From assembly GCF_014652915.1 (NCBI RefSeq), contig NZ_BMZS01000001.1, positions 186,001 through 250,000 of the forward strand: a stretch of 64,000 nt of DNA, in the 5' to 3' direction. The position numbers and the translations under genes were made by a program. Below the pieces are notes generated by a model that was not told the DNA's origin, did no database searches, and saw only the letters and a program-made list of their open reading frames with translations. This stretch comes from Thalassobaculum fulvum (GTDB taxonomy: Bacteria; Pseudomonadota; Alphaproteobacteria; Thalassobaculales; Thalassobaculaceae). The first letter of the stretch is position 1; each line of letters starts with the position of its first letter. This document shows positions 9,786 to 18,812 of the stretch, in pieces.

Positions 9786-11686
9786 GCCGCGTCGGTCTCC
9801 CCGGAACCCTCGGAAGACCGCGGATTTCGTGTCTTCAGGTAGCGCAGCAACGCCAGGGTAGCGGCTGGCGTCACGCCCGGTAGTCGGGCCGCCTGACCGA
9901 GGGTCCGTGGCCTCGCCCGACGCAGGATGTCGCGGATCTCGGCCGACAGGGAGCCGATCTCGTCCGGGTTCAGGGTCTCCGGCAGCGCAAGGGCCTCGTC
10001 CCGGCGGAACGCCCGGACGTCGGCTTCCTGGCGGTCCAGGTATCCGGCGTACAGGGCCTCGATCGCCAGCTGCTCCAGGATCGGCCCCGGGATCGCGGCG
10101 ATCTCCGGCCAGGCGGCCAGGATCTGCGCGCGCGACACCGCGGCGTGGCCGAGAAGATTCCAGGCGCTGCGCCGCTGACCGTCCTGGTTCACCGCAATGC
10201 CCCGCCGCCCCAGTTCCTGCGGCGTCCCGGCCAGCCCTTCGAGTGTTTCACGTGAAACACGGAGCGATTCGCGCTTGGCCTCGTAGGCCGCCCACCGCCG
10301 GTTTCCGACCAGACCGATCTCCCGCCCCTTCGCGGTCAGGCGCTGATCGGCGTTATCGGCCCGCAACCGCAGGCGATACTCCGCGCGCGAGGTGAACATC
10401 CGGTACGGTTCCGGCGCGCCCCGGGTGATCAGGTCGTCGACCATCACGCCCATATAGCCGTCGGCCCGGTCGATCGAGAGCGCATCGCTTCCGCCGGCCG
10501 CCAGCGCGGCGTTGGCACCGGCGATCAGCCCCTGGGCCGCGGCCTCTTCATAGCCCGTGGTGCCGTTGATCTGCCCGGCCAGGTAAAGCCCCGGCAGGCG
10601 GTGGGTCTCCAGGGTCGCCCGGAGGTCGCGGGGATCGACATAGTCATACTCGATGGCGTATCCGTGCTGCAGGATCTTTGCCTGCTCCAGGCCCGGTATC
10701 GAGGCCACCACGGCATCCTGGACATCCCGCGGTAGCGAGGTCGAGATTCCGTTCGGATAGACCGTCGGATCGTCGAGTCCCTCGGGTTCCAGGAAGATCT
10801 GGTGGCGCGGTTTGTCGGCGAACCGAACCACCTTGTCCTCGATCGACGGACAATAGCGCGGGCCGGTGCCACTGATCTGGCCGGAATACATCGGCGCCCT
10901 GTGCAGGTTCGCCCGGATCAGATCGTGGGCGCGCTCGGACGTATAGGTGATGTGGCAGACCGTCTGCGGCACCGCGATCCGCTCGGTCAGGGTCGAGAAC
11001 GGCTCCGGCGGATCGTCGCCCGGCTGCGGCTCCAGCCCGGACCAGTCGATGGTCCGGCCGTCGAGCCGTGGCGGGGTCCCGGTCTTCAGTCGCCCGAGCG
11101 GGAACCCCAGCGCCTCCAGGGTCCGGGCCAACCCGATTGCCGGCGCGTCGCCGACCCGGCCGGCCGGCCGCCGTTCCTCGCCCAGATGGATCTCGCCGCG
11201 CAGAAAGGTCCCGGTGGTCAGCACCACCGCCGCCGCCCGCCGTTCCGCGCCGTCCCCCAGCCGCACCCCGACACAGCGACCGTCGCGGAGCACCAGGTCC
11301 TCGACCGCCCCCGCCTCGATCGTCAGGGCCTCGAACTCGGCCAGGATCTCGGCGATCGCTCGCTTGTACAGGGCCCGGTCGGCCTGGGCCCGCGGACCGC
11401 GGACCGCCGGGCCCTTGGAGCGGTTCAGTACCCGGAACTGGATGCCCGCCCGGTCGATCGCCCGCGCCATGATGCCGTCGAGCGCGTCGATCTCGCGGAC
11501 CAGATGGCCCTTGCCCAGCCCGCCGATCGCGGGGTTGCAGGACATCGCCCCCATGGTGTCGATCCGGTGGGTCAGCAGCAGGGTCCGGGCACCGATGCGC
11601 GCCGCCGCAGCGGCCGCCTCGCAGCCTGCGTGGCCGCCGCCCACGACGATGACGTCGTATCCCGTCGCTGTCGCGATGTCGCCCAT
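9782..11686 (-). CDS. mnmG: tRNA uridine-34 carboxymethylaminomethyl synthesis enzyme MnmG
   Basis: A 634-residue FAD protein with the dinucleotide-binding motif [14 protein letters not shown] at the N-terminus, the [20 protein letters not shown] block, and the [18 protein letters not shown] segment. With MnmE, encoded just upstream, it modifies U34 of several tRNAs. A perfect parS site lies inside the gene at 10244-10259 and is read as Val-Ser-Arg-Glu-Thr. Confidence 0.97.
   Translation of the reverse strand: MGDIATATGYDVIVVGGGHAGCEAAAAAARIGARTLLLTHRIDTMGAMSCNPAIGGLGKGHLVREIDALDGIMARAIDRAGIQFRVLNRSKGPAVRGPRAQADRALYKRAIAEILAEFEALTIEAGAVEDLVLRDGRCVGVRLGDGAERRAAAVVLTTGTFLRGEIHLGEERRPAGRVGDAPAIGLARTLEALGFPLGRLKTGTPPRLDGRTIDWSGLEPQPGDDPPEPFSTLTERIAVPQTVCHITYTSERAHDLIRANLHRAPMYSGQISGTGPRYCPSIEDKVVRFADKPRHQIFLEPEGLDDPTVYPNGISTSLPRDVQDAVVASIPGLEQAKILQHGYAIEYDYVDPRDLRATLETHRLPGLYLAGQINGTTGYEEAAAQGLIAGANAALAAGGSDALSIDRADGYMGVMVDDLITRGAPEPYRMFTSRAEYRLRLRADNADQRLTAKGREIGLVGNRRWAAYEAKRESLRVSRETLEGLAGTPQELGRRGIAVNQDGQRRSAWNLLGHAAVSRAQILAAWPEIAAIPGPILEQLAIEALYAGYLDRQEADVRAFRRDEALALPETLNPDEIGSLSAEIRDILRRARPRTLGQAARLPGVTPAATLALLRYLKTRNPRSSEGSGETDAA
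10244..10259. promoter_or_regulatory. parS: parS centromere site 1 (inside mnmG)
   Basis: A perfect 16-bp palindrome TGTTTCACGTGAAACA, identical to the canonical bacterial parS, and in fact 18 bp symmetric here (G...C flanks). ParB should nucleate and spread from it. Confidence 0.95.
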
Positions 11687-11734
11687 GCCCAGGAGATACG
11701 GCGTCCGCCTCGACCTGTCAAAGCCGGACGGCGA

Positions 11735-11750
11735 TGTTTCACGTGAAACA
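11735..11750. promoter_or_regulatory. parS: parS centromere site 2 (mnmE-mnmG gap)
   Basis: A perfect TGTTTCACGTGAAACA palindrome in the 84-bp space between the mnmE stop and the mnmG start. A site this close to the mnmG start could also let ParB binding affect mnmG expression, but that is inference. Confidence 0.95.
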
Positions 11751-11770
11751 CCAGTCCGACTGCCGACCGG

Positions 11771-13114
11771 TCACTTCCCGACGCAGAATTCCCGGAACAC
11801 CGCGTCCAGGATCTCCTCGACATCGACCTTTCCGGTGATCCGTCCGAGCATTCGGGCCGCCAATCGCAGGTCCTCGGCCGGCAGTTCCAGCGGTATCCCG
11901 GCCCTGAGCCCGTCGATCGCGCGATCGACGGCCTCTCCGGCCTGGCCAACCGCGTGCCGGTGGCGCTCACGGGTCAGGGCCGGCGTCTCCCGCACCGCCA
12001 TCCGGGCCTCGAGCTCGCCGCCCAGCCGCTCGATCAGGCGGTCAAGGCCCGCTCCGGTGGTCACGGAAACCGGAATCCACGGCTCGGGCGGCGTGCCGCC
12101 CCGGTCGATCTTGTTGGCGACCGCGATCGTATCGGCTCCCAGCCATCGGTCGACGCCCGCGCGAGCGTCAGCGCCGGCGCTCCAATCCACCACCAGCAGC
12201 CGCAGGTCGGCATCCTCGGCCCGCGCCAGGGCCCGCCGGACCCCCTCCTGCTCCACCGAATCGGCGGTTTCGCGCAATCCGGCGGTGTCCGCTACCGTGG
12301 CCGGATACCCATTTATATCCAGGTATACCTCCAGGACATCCCGGGTCGTCCCGGCAGTCGCGCTGACGATGGCTACGTCCCGCTTTGCAAGCCAGTTCAG
12401 CAGGGATGACTTGCCGGCATTCGGGGGTCCGACAATGGCTATACGCAGCCCTTCCCGCAGGCGCTCCCCGCGCTGGGAATCGGCGAGATGCCGTTGGAAG
12501 TCCCCGGTCAGCCGGCCGAGGCCGTCCAGCACCGCGTCGAGCACGTCTCCCGGCAAGTCTTCGTCGGGAAAGTCGATCCAGGCCTCCAGCCGGGCCATCG
12601 CGGTCACCAGTTCGCCGCGCCAGGCCTCGTACACCGCCGCCAGCCCGCCCGACGCCTGCCGCAGGGCTTGGCGGCGCTGAGCCTCGGTCTCGGCGTCGAT
12701 CAGGTCGAGGATCCCCTCGGCGGCGGTCAGGTCGATTCGATCGTTCAGGAACGCCCGCCGGGTGAATTCCCCCGGTTCGGCCGGCCGGACCCCCGGCAAC
12801 CCGAGCAGCGCCGCCAGAACCGCCGCCGGTACCGCGCGGCCGCCATGGACGTGGAATTCGGCGACGTCCTCGCCGGTGAAGCTTGCCGGGCCCGGGAACA
12901 GCGCCACCAGGGCGTCGTCGAGCGGCTCCGTGGACACCGGATGGCGGATCAGCGCCCGGGTCAGTCGCCGCGGCTCCGGGATCCGGCCCGCCAGGGCCGC
13001 CAGCGTCGGGCGGGCGGCCGGTCCGGACAGCCTGATCACCGCGACGCCGGCCCGCCCCGGGGCCGTCGCCACCGCCACGATGCTGTCGCCGTCACCGTCG
13101 TCCGTCGCCGTCAT
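11771..13114 (-). CDS. mnmE: tRNA modification GTPase MnmE
   Basis: A 447-residue GTPase with an N-terminal tetrahydrofolate-binding domain (VATAPGRAGVAVIRLSGP). The embedded G domain has GPPNAGKSS as P-loop, TAGTTRD, DTAGL and NKID, and the protein ends in the essential FCVGK motif containing the catalytic Cys. It pairs with MnmG for tRNA U34 modification. The start is supported by AGGGGGACC in front of the ATG. Confidence 0.97.
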   Translation of the reverse strand: MTATDDGDGDSIVAVATAPGRAGVAVIRLSGPAARPTLAALAGRIPEPRRLTRALIRHPVSTEPLDDALVALFPGPASFTGEDVAEFHVHGGRAVPAAVLAALLGLPGVRPAEPGEFTRRAFLNDRIDLTAAEGILDLIDAETEAQRRQALRQASGGLAAVYEAWRGELVTAMARLEAWIDFPDEDLPGDVLDAVLDGLGRLTGDFQRHLADSQRGERLREGLRIAIVGPPNAGKSSLLNWLAKRDVAIVSATAGTTRDVLEVYLDINGYPATVADTAGLRETADSVEQEGVRRALARAEDADLRLLVVDWSAGADARAGVDRWLGADTIAVANKIDRGGTPPEPWIPVSVTTGAGLDRLIERLGGELEARMAVRETPALTRERHRHAVGQAGEAVDRAIDGLRAGIPLELPAEDLRLAARMLGRITGKVDVEEILDAVFREFCVGK

Positions 13115-13312
13115 CCGGTCCCCCTGGTCGGTCTCCGCCGGTTGGGCCCCGGGCGTCGGTCCGATTGTCGTTCAGGCCCGGGCTCCGGCCGTCTAAGATC
13201 CGGCGAGTGGCCGCAGCACCGCCCGCCCCAGACCGGGGTGATGAACGGCCCGTTCGCCACCGTCAAGGCCGCCGGCACACCGCCCGGCGGGCAGTCGCAA
13301 GGGAGAGGCCGA

Positions 13313-13786
13313 ATGGCGGCCAGCGATCTCGACACCCCGACCGGACGGGTCCGCGCGGTCAGCGACGGCGAATCCATCGTCCGGGTGACCTGGATCGATC
13401 CCGGAACGATCGTTGAGGCGGCGGAGAGCGACGCCGTTTCACGTGAAACAGCCGCCCAGCTCGAGGCCTATTTCGCCGGCACCCTCACCCGGTTCGACGT
13501 TCCTCTGCGGTTCCGCGGCGGCAGCGAGTTCGAGCGCGCGATCTGGAACGCCATGCTCGACATCCCGTGGGGCCAGACCCGAACCTACGGCGATCTCGCG
13601 GCCCTCACCGGCGGCGTCGCCCGGGCGGTCGGCGGCGCCTGCGGCCGCAACCCGATCCCGATCATCGTGCCGTGCCACCGGGTGGTCGGCTCCGACGGCA
13701 AGCTGGTCGGGTTCTCCGGGGCCGAGGGCGTCGCCACCAAGCAGTGGCTGCTCGACTTCGAGCGCGGCCAGACCCGGCTGTTCTGA
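13313..13786 (+). CDS. ogt: Methylated-DNA-protein cysteine methyltransferase
   Basis: A 157-residue single-turnover repair protein that takes the methyl group from O6-methylguanine onto its own Cys. The active-site motif is PCHRVVGS with Cys121, preceded by IPWGQTRTYGDLA and the recognition-helix segment GGVARAVGGACGRNPIPIIV. The ATG at 13313 follows GGGAGAGGCC. An in-frame ATG at 13241 with a GGGGTG box is a possible alternative, adding 24 unconserved residues. A parS site at 13435-13450 lies inside the coding sequence and reads Val-Ser-Arg-Glu-Thr. Confidence 0.92.
   Translation: MAASDLDTPTGRVRAVSDGESIVRVTWIDPGTIVEAAESDAVSRETAAQLEAYFAGTLTRFDVPLRFRGGSEFERAIWNAMLDIPWGQTRTYGDLAALTGGVARAVGGACGRNPIPIIVPCHRVVGSDGKLVGFSGAEGVATKQWLLDFERGQTRLF
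13435..13450. promoter_or_regulatory. parS: parS centromere site 3 (inside ogt)
   Basis: CGTTTCACGTGAAACA has the full 14-bp core GTTTCACGTGAAAC and differs from the canonical 16-mer only in the first, least critical base. It lies 1.7 kb from site 2. Confidence 0.88.
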
Positions 13787-13890
13787 CGTCCTGACGTTCC
13801 AACTCCCCTGGATCCTGGCCTGTAGACGCTGGGCGACCGTGCGTCCTAGGGTTTCGCCTCCCCGTCACCAACCCCGAGAGGGAGGCACCC

Positions 13891-14586
13891 ATGCCCCATG
13901 TGACCGTCAAGGCCAAGGACGGCGGAACGTTCCAGGCCTATGTGGCGATGCCCGCCAGGACCCCGGCGCCCGGCCTGGTGGTCATCCAGGAGATCTTCGG
14001 CGTCAACAAGGTCATGCGCGACCTGACGGATTCCTTCGCCGCCCAGGGCTATGTGGCGATCTGCCCTGACATCTTCTGGCGCATCGAGCCCGGCGTCGAC
14101 ATTACCGACCAGACCGAGGCCGAGTGGCAGAAGGCCTTCGACCTGTTCGGCAAGTTCGACGTCGACAACGGCGTGCAGGACCTGATCGCCACCCTCGACC
14201 ACGTCCGGGGAATGCCGGAATGCACCGGCAAGGCCGGCTCGGTCGGCTACTGTCTGGGCGGCAAGCTGGCCTACCTGATGGCGGCCCGCTCGGATTCCGA
14301 CGCCAACGTCAGCTACTACGGCGTCGGGCTGGACGGGATGATCGACGAGGCCGGCGCCATCACGAAGCCGTATCTCAGCCACGTCGCCGAGAACGACGGC
14401 TTCGTGCCGCCCGAGGCCCAGGCCAAGTTCGTCCCGGTCCTGGAGCAGCACCCGAAGGCGACCGTCCATGTCTACGCGGGGCAGGACCACGCCTTCGCCC
14501 GGGTCGGCGGCAAGCATTACGACAAGGCCTCCGCCGACCTGGCGAACGGCCGCACCCGCGACTTCCTGGCCGCCAACCTGGGTTGA
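13891..14586 (+). CDS. Dienelactone hydrolase family protein
   Basis: A 231-residue alpha/beta hydrolase with the Cys-Asp-His triad of dienelactone hydrolases: Cys121 in GYCLGGK, Asp169 in AENDGF and His200 in GQDHAF. The oxyanion segment IQEIFGVN is also present. Members cleave lactones in aromatic degradation or act as general carboxymethylene-butenolidase-like enzymes. No aromatic pathway genes are near, so the true substrate is open. GAGAGGGAGG precedes the ATG, and a TAGACG-N18-TAGGGT promoter candidate lies at 13823-13852. Confidence 0.9.
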   Translation: MPHVTVKAKDGGTFQAYVAMPARTPAPGLVVIQEIFGVNKVMRDLTDSFAAQGYVAICPDIFWRIEPGVDITDQTEAEWQKAFDLFGKFDVDNGVQDLIATLDHVRGMPECTGKAGSVGYCLGGKLAYLMAARSDSDANVSYYGVGLDGMIDEAGAITKPYLSHVAENDGFVPPEAQAKFVPVLEQHPKATVHVYAGQDHAFARVGGKHYDKASADLANGRTRDFLAANLG

Positions 14587-14594
14587 TCGCTCCC

Positions 14595-14639
14595 GGCGCG
14601 GCACATATGTCCTGCCGCGCCGGGCCTTTCCGGCCCGGC
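14595..14639 (+). terminator. Two overlapping alternative hairpins after the hydrolase gene
   Basis: A perfect 9-bp stem (GGCGCGGCA / TGCCGCGCC, 14595-14621) starts 9 nt past the stop codon. A second 8-bp stem (GCCGGGCC / GGCCCGGC, 14619-14639) shares three bases with it, so the two cannot fully form together. They probably end the hydrolase transcript; no strong T-run follows. Confidence 0.45.
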
Positions 14640-14713
14640 CGTCCCACCCTAGGTTCGGCACGACGGCACCGTCAGAGTCCGTACGAAACATCGTCCACTG
14701 GGAGACTTGGACC

Positions 14714-15688
14714 ATGGTCAAGGCCATCCGTTTCCATAAGCCCGGCGGCCCCGAGGTGATGCAGCTCGAGGATATCGAGCTGGCCGCCCCGGCCGCCGGC
14801 CAGATCCAGATCAGGCACACCGCGATCGGCCTGAACTACATCGACACCTATCACCGCAGCGGGCTGTACCCGCTGGCGCTGCCGCACGGCCTCGGCATGG
14901 AGGGCGCCGGCACGGTGGCCGCGGTCGGCGACGGGGTCAGAGACTTCGCGGTGGGCGACCGGGTCGCCTATGCCGCGCCGCCGCCGGGCTCGTATTCCGA
15001 GGCCCGCAACATCGAGGCGAGCAAGGTCGTGAAGGTGCCGGCCGGCGTCGACGACAAGACCGCCGCGGCGATGATGCTTAAGGGCATGACCGCGCAGTAC
15101 CTGATCCGGCAGGTCTATAAGGTGCAGGCCGGCGACACGATCCTGATCCATGCTGCCGCCGGCGGCGTCGGCCTGATCGTGTGCCAGTGGGCCAAGGCCC
15201 TCGGCGCGACCGTGATCGGCACCGTCGGGTCGGACGCCAAGGCCGAGCTCGCCAAGGCCAATGGCTGCGACCACCCGATCGTCTACAGCCGCGACGACTT
15301 CGTCGAGAAGACCCTGGAGATCACCGGCGGCAAGAAGCTGCCCGTGGTCTACGACTCGATCGGCAAGGACACCTGGCCGAAGTCGCTCGACGTGCTGCGG
15401 CCGCGCGGCATGATGGTCAGCTTCGGCCAGTCCTCGGGGCCGATCCCGCCGGTCGACCTCGGGATCTTCGCGGCCAAGGGCTCGCTGCAGTTCACCCGGC
15501 CGACCCTGATGACCTTCACCGCCACCAAGGCGGGCCTCGACGAGATGGCGGCCGACCTGTTCGCCGCGGTCTCTTCCGGCAAGGTGAAGATCAACATCGA
15601 GCAGACCTATGCGCTCGCCGATATCGTCAAGGCGCACCAGGACCTGGAGGGCCGCAAGACCACCGGCTCGACGGTGATCCTGCCGTAG
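14714..15688 (+). CDS. qor: NADPH:quinone oxidoreductase, zinc-free MDR family
   Basis: A 324-residue medium-chain dehydrogenase. The N-terminal segment HTAIGLNYIDTYHRSGLYP and the GMEGAGTVAAVGDGV block are typical of quinone oxidoreductase (Qor). The nucleotide fold has HAAAGGVGLIVCQWAKALGA. The zinc-binding Cys/His residues of alcohol dehydrogenases are absent. It should reduce quinones with NADPH in the cytoplasm. It ends convergently with rho across a palindromic repeat. Confidence 0.92.
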   Translation: MVKAIRFHKPGGPEVMQLEDIELAAPAAGQIQIRHTAIGLNYIDTYHRSGLYPLALPHGLGMEGAGTVAAVGDGVRDFAVGDRVAYAAPPPGSYSEARNIEASKVVKVPAGVDDKTAAAMMLKGMTAQYLIRQVYKVQAGDTILIHAAAGGVGLIVCQWAKALGATVIGTVGSDAKAELAKANGCDHPIVYSRDDFVEKTLEITGGKKLPVVYDSIGKDTWPKSLDVLRPRGMMVSFGQSSGPIPPVDLGIFAAKGSLQFTRPTLMTFTATKAGLDEMAADLFAAVSSGKVKINIEQTYALADIVKAHQDLEGRKTTGSTVILP

Positions 15689-15705
15689 GAGACGTTTCGA
15701 CCAGG

Positions 15706-15848
15706 GCGGAGCGGCGGGTGGGTCCCGGCGCTCCGCAGCAAGCTGCTACGGCCGGGATGAGGTTCGGTAAGGATGTGCTCGCCCTTGCTCCTCATCCCGG
15801 ACGCTGCTTTGGCAGCGATCCGGGACCTACCGGGCGACGGCAGTCCCC
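15706..15848. repeat. Long imperfect palindromic repeat, copy A
   Basis: The convergent qor-rho gap holds a large inverted repeat. The left arm runs GGCGGGTGGGTCCCGG...GGCCGGGATGAGG, and the right arm CCTCATCCCGG...GATCCGGGACCTACCGG. The same layout recurs at 45345-45500 and 58941-59085. It probably acts as a bidirectional terminator. Confidence 0.7.
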
Positions 15849-15851
15849 ACC

Positions 15852-17111
15852 CTAGGAATTCATGGCGTCGAAGAAATCTGAGTTGTTCTTCGAGTGCTTG
15901 AGCTTGTCGACCAGGAACTCCATGGCGTCGACCGTGCCCATCTGCATGAGGATTCGGCGCAGCACCCACATCTTCGAGAGCGTCGGCTTGTCGACCAGCA
16001 GCTCCTCCTTGCGGGTGCCGGAGCGGGTGATGTCGATCGCCGGGAAGGTCCGCTTGTCGGCCAGCTTGCGGTCCAGGATGATCTCCGAGTTACCGGTACC
16101 CTTGAACTCCTCGAAGATGACCTCGTCCATGCGCGAACCGGTATCGATCAGCGCGGTCGCGATGATGGTCAGCGAGCCGCCCTCCTCGATGTTCCGGGCG
16201 GCACCGAAGAACCGCTTCGGCCGCTGCAGGGCGTTGGCGTCGACACCGCCGGTCAGCACCTTGCCGGACGACGGCACCACGGTGTTGTAGGCGCGCGCCA
16301 GGCGGGTGATCGAGTCCAGCAGGATCACCACGTCGCGCTTGTGCTCGACCAGGCGCTTGGCCTTCTCGATGACCATCTCGGTGACCGCCACGTGGCGGGT
16401 CGCCGGCTCGTCGAAGGTCGAGGAGATCACCTCGCCCTTCACCGAGCGGTCCATGTCGGTCACTTCCTCCGGCCGCTCGTCGATCAGCAGCACGATCAGG
16501 TAGACCTCGGGATGGTTCTCGGCGATCGCGTGCGCGATGTTCTGCAGCATCACGGTCTTGCCGGTTCGCGGGGGCGCCACGATCAGCGCGCGCTGGCCCT
16601 TGCCGAGCGGCGAGATCAGGTCGATGACCCGGGTGGTGTATTCCTTGTTCTCGGGCTTGAACGGCAGCTCGAGCTTCAGCTTGCTGTCGGGATACAGCGG
16701 GGTCAGGTTGTCGAAGTTGATGCGGTGCCGGACGGCTTCCGGGTCCTCGAAGTTGATCGAGTTGACCTTCAGCAGCGCGAAATAGCGCTCGCCGTCCTTC
16801 GGGGCCCGGATCTCGCCTTCGACGGTATCGCCGGTCCGCAGGCCGAAACGCCGGACCTGGCTCGGCGACACGTAGATGTCGTCCGGACCCGGTAAGTAGT
16901 TGGACTCAGGCGATCGCAGAAAACCGAAGCCGTCGGGCAGCGTTTCCAGCACACCCTGACCATAGATCGGAACGTCGTTGTCGGCCAACTGCTTGAGGAT
17001 CGCGAACATCATGTCCTGCTTTCGCAGGGTACTGGCGTTCTCGATCTCGAGTTCTTCGGCAAAGGCCAGAAGATCGGCGGGCGACTTGGATTTCAGTTCT
17101 TGGAGATTCAT
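15852..17111 (-). CDS. rho: Transcription termination factor Rho
   Basis: A 419-residue hexameric RNA helicase. It has an N-terminal helical domain, a cold-shock-like RNA-binding domain ([25 protein letters not shown]), the P-loop APPRTGKT, a [12 protein letters not shown] Walker B region, and Q/R-loop segments ([16 protein letters not shown]). No extra insertion domain is present. It terminates untranslated transcripts. It lies on the hemE-hemJ side of the candidate origin, read away from it. Confidence 0.98.
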   Translation of the reverse strand: MNLQELKSKSPADLLAFAEELEIENASTLRKQDMMFAILKQLADNDVPIYGQGVLETLPDGFGFLRSPESNYLPGPDDIYVSPSQVRRFGLRTGDTVEGEIRAPKDGERYFALLKVNSINFEDPEAVRHRINFDNLTPLYPDSKLKLELPFKPENKEYTTRVIDLISPLGKGQRALIVAPPRTGKTVMLQNIAHAIAENHPEVYLIVLLIDERPEEVTDMDRSVKGEVISSTFDEPATRHVAVTEMVIEKAKRLVEHKRDVVILLDSITRLARAYNTVVPSSGKVLTGGVDANALQRPKRFFGAARNIEEGGSLTIIATALIDTGSRMDEVIFEEFKGTGNSEIILDRKLADKRTFPAIDITRSGTRKEELLVDKPTLSKMWVLRRILMQMGTVDAMEFLVDKLKHSKNNSDFFDAMNS

Positions 17112-17246
17112 TGGATCCGAACTTATGGATTGGCGGAACGACTCGGCGCTTCGGTTCTGCCGGTCTCACCGGCCAGCGGCCAGTGTCGTGTCGGGGCGAG
17201 TTGTTCCGGAAGGAGTTGCCACCGCCTTGTGGCGGGTTTTCTAAAC

Positions 17247-17275
17247 GCGTTACCGAAACCCGTTCACCTTGTCAA
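17247..17275 (-). promoter_or_regulatory. Promoter and leader of rho
   Basis: A consensus TTGACA (17270-17275, minus strand) is followed after 17 bp by TAACGC (17247-17252), predicting a start near 17240 and a leader of about 128 nt. The first leader bases form a small stem CCGCC-ACAA-GGCGG (17222-17235). rho is autoregulated in other bacteria through its leader; that this leader does so is inference. Confidence 0.5.
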
Positions 17276-17324
17276 TCACGGAGTTCTGTATACAAAGGCC
17301 GGGACTGTCCCCTGCCCGGGCCGA

Positions 17325-17756
17325 TCAGAACGGCTTCAGGATCACCAGGAACACGATCCCGACCAGCAACAGCGTCGGGGCCTCGTTCCAGATCCGGTAG
17401 AACCTGGACGGCCGGACGTTCTCGTCGCGCTCGAACGCCTTGCGCCAGCGGCCGTACAGATGATGCACCACGGTCATCGCCGCCACCAGGGTCAGCTTGG
17501 CGTGCATCCAACCATCCGAAAGCCAGTCCGGCACCATCGCCAGCATGGCGATCCCGAACACCCAGGTGGCGATCATCGCCGGGTTCATGATGGCCCGCAG
17601 CAGCCGCCTCTCCATCACCTTGAAGGTCTCGGACTGCGGCGTGCCGGGTCCGGCCTCGGCGTGGTACACGAACAGCCGCGGCAGGTAGAACATGCCGGCC
17701 ATCCAGGCGATCACGCTGATCACGTGCAGCGCCTTCACCACCGGATACCAGTCCAT
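17325..17756 (-). CDS. hemJ: Protoporphyrinogen IX oxidase HemJ
   Basis: A 143-residue integral membrane protein with four hydrophobic segments. The N-terminal His in VKALHVISVIAWMAGMFYLPRLFVYH and the later Lys in WMHAKLTLV match the conserved HemJ residues. HemJ carries out the oxygen-independent oxidation of protoporphyrinogen in many alphaproteobacteria. It follows hemE by 33 bp, so two heme-pathway steps are co-transcribed. Confidence 0.94.
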   Translation of the reverse strand: MDWYPVVKALHVISVIAWMAGMFYLPRLFVYHAEAGPGTPQSETFKVMERRLLRAIMNPAMIATWVFGIAMLAMVPDWLSDGWMHAKLTLVAAMTVVHHLYGRWRKAFERDENVRPSRFYRIWNEAPTLLLVGIVFLVILKPF

Positions 17757-17789
17757 GCTTCCCTCCCCCTGGATGGACGGCCGGGCCGG

Positions 17790-18812
17790 TCAGCCGCGTA
17801 CCCGCGCGACCAGAGCGGCCACGTGCTCCGGCGGCGTCTGCGGCACGATGCCGTGCCCGAGATTGAAGACGAAGGGCCCGCCGCCGAGCGCCTCGAGGAT
17901 CCGGTCGGTCTCCGACTCCAGTGCCGGTCCGCCGGCGAGCAGGGCGATCGGATCGAGATTGCCCTGGACCGGGCGCTCGGCCTGCAATGCGCAGGCCATC
18001 GCCAGCGGAATGCTGGAATCCAGCGTCAGGGCCGTGACGCCCGTTGCCGAGCCGTAGCCCCGGGTCAACGCCCCCGCGCCCTTGGCGAACCCGATGATCG
18101 GTACGTCCGGATGCATCCCGCGCAACCGCCGCACGATCGCCGCGGTCGGCTGAACGACCCAGCGCTCGAACAGCGTCTCGGGCGCCGCCCCGGCCCAGCT
18201 GTCGAACAGCTTGACGGCCTGGGCGCCGGCCCGGATCTGCCGATCCAGATAGGCGATCGTGGCCTCGACGATCGTCTCCATCAAGGCGCCGAAACCGTCC
18301 GGATCCCGAAACGCCCAGAGCTTCAAGGCGGCAAAGTCGCGGCTGCTGCCGCCTTCGACCATGTAGGACGCCACCGTCCACGGCGACCCTGCGAAGCCGA
18401 TCAGCGCCGTCTCCGGACCGAGTGCCGCCCGCACCCGGGCCACGGTGTCGTAGATCGGCCCCACCGCGCCGTGAAACGCGTCGGGATCGAAGCCAGGCAC
18501 AGCCGCCCGGTCGCGGATCGGCTCGAGCACCGGGCCGCGGCCGGTCTCGAAGCGCAGCGGCTGGCCGAGCCCGTACGGAACCATCAGGATGTCGGCGAAC
18601 AGGATCGCCGCATCGAACCCGTACCGCCGTATCGGTTGCAGGGTCACCTCGGCCGCCAGCTCGGGCGCCAGGCACAGGTCGACGAAACTGCCGGCCCTGG
18701 CCCGAACCTCGCGATACTCCGGCAGATAGCGTCCGGCCTGACGCATCAGCCAGATCGGAGGCGTGTCGAGGGTCTCGCCGGCGAGGGCACGCAGAAACGG
18801 GGATCGGGTCAT
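17790..18812 (-). CDS. hemE: Uroporphyrinogen decarboxylase
   Basis: A 340-residue enzyme that removes four carboxyl groups from uroporphyrinogen III. The signature WLMRQAGRYLPEYR is at the N-terminus, and FADILMVPYGLG and GFAGSPWTVASYMVEGG follow, all UroD hallmarks. The gene flanks the candidate replication origin, as hemE does in Caulobacter, Rickettsia and other alphaproteobacteria. A 14-bp palindrome GTGAT-CCCT-ATCAC (18830-18843) lies just upstream of its start and could be an operator. Confidence 0.97.
   Translation of the reverse strand: MTRSPFLRALAGETLDTPPIWLMRQAGRYLPEYREVRARAGSFVDLCLAPELAAEVTLQPIRRYGFDAAILFADILMVPYGLGQPLRFETGRGPVLEPIRDRAAVPGFDPDAFHGAVGPIYDTVARVRAALGPETALIGFAGSPWTVASYMVEGGSSRDFAALKLWAFRDPDGFGALMETIVEATIAYLDRQIRAGAQAVKLFDSWAGAAPETLFERWVVQPTAAIVRRLRGMHPDVPIIGFAKGAGALTRGYGSATGVTALTLDSSIPLAMACALQAERPVQGNLDPIALLAGGPALESETDRILEALGGGPFVFNLGHGIVPQTPPEHVAALVARVRG

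Noticed and set aside
17222-17240. Terminator-like CCGCC-TTGT-GGCGG-GTTTT on the plus strand
   Set aside because: No plus-strand gene ends upstream; it more likely forms the 5' stem of the rho leader on the other strand.
18469-18479. CGTGAAACGCG resembling half a parS inside hemE
   Set aside because: The other half of the palindrome is missing.
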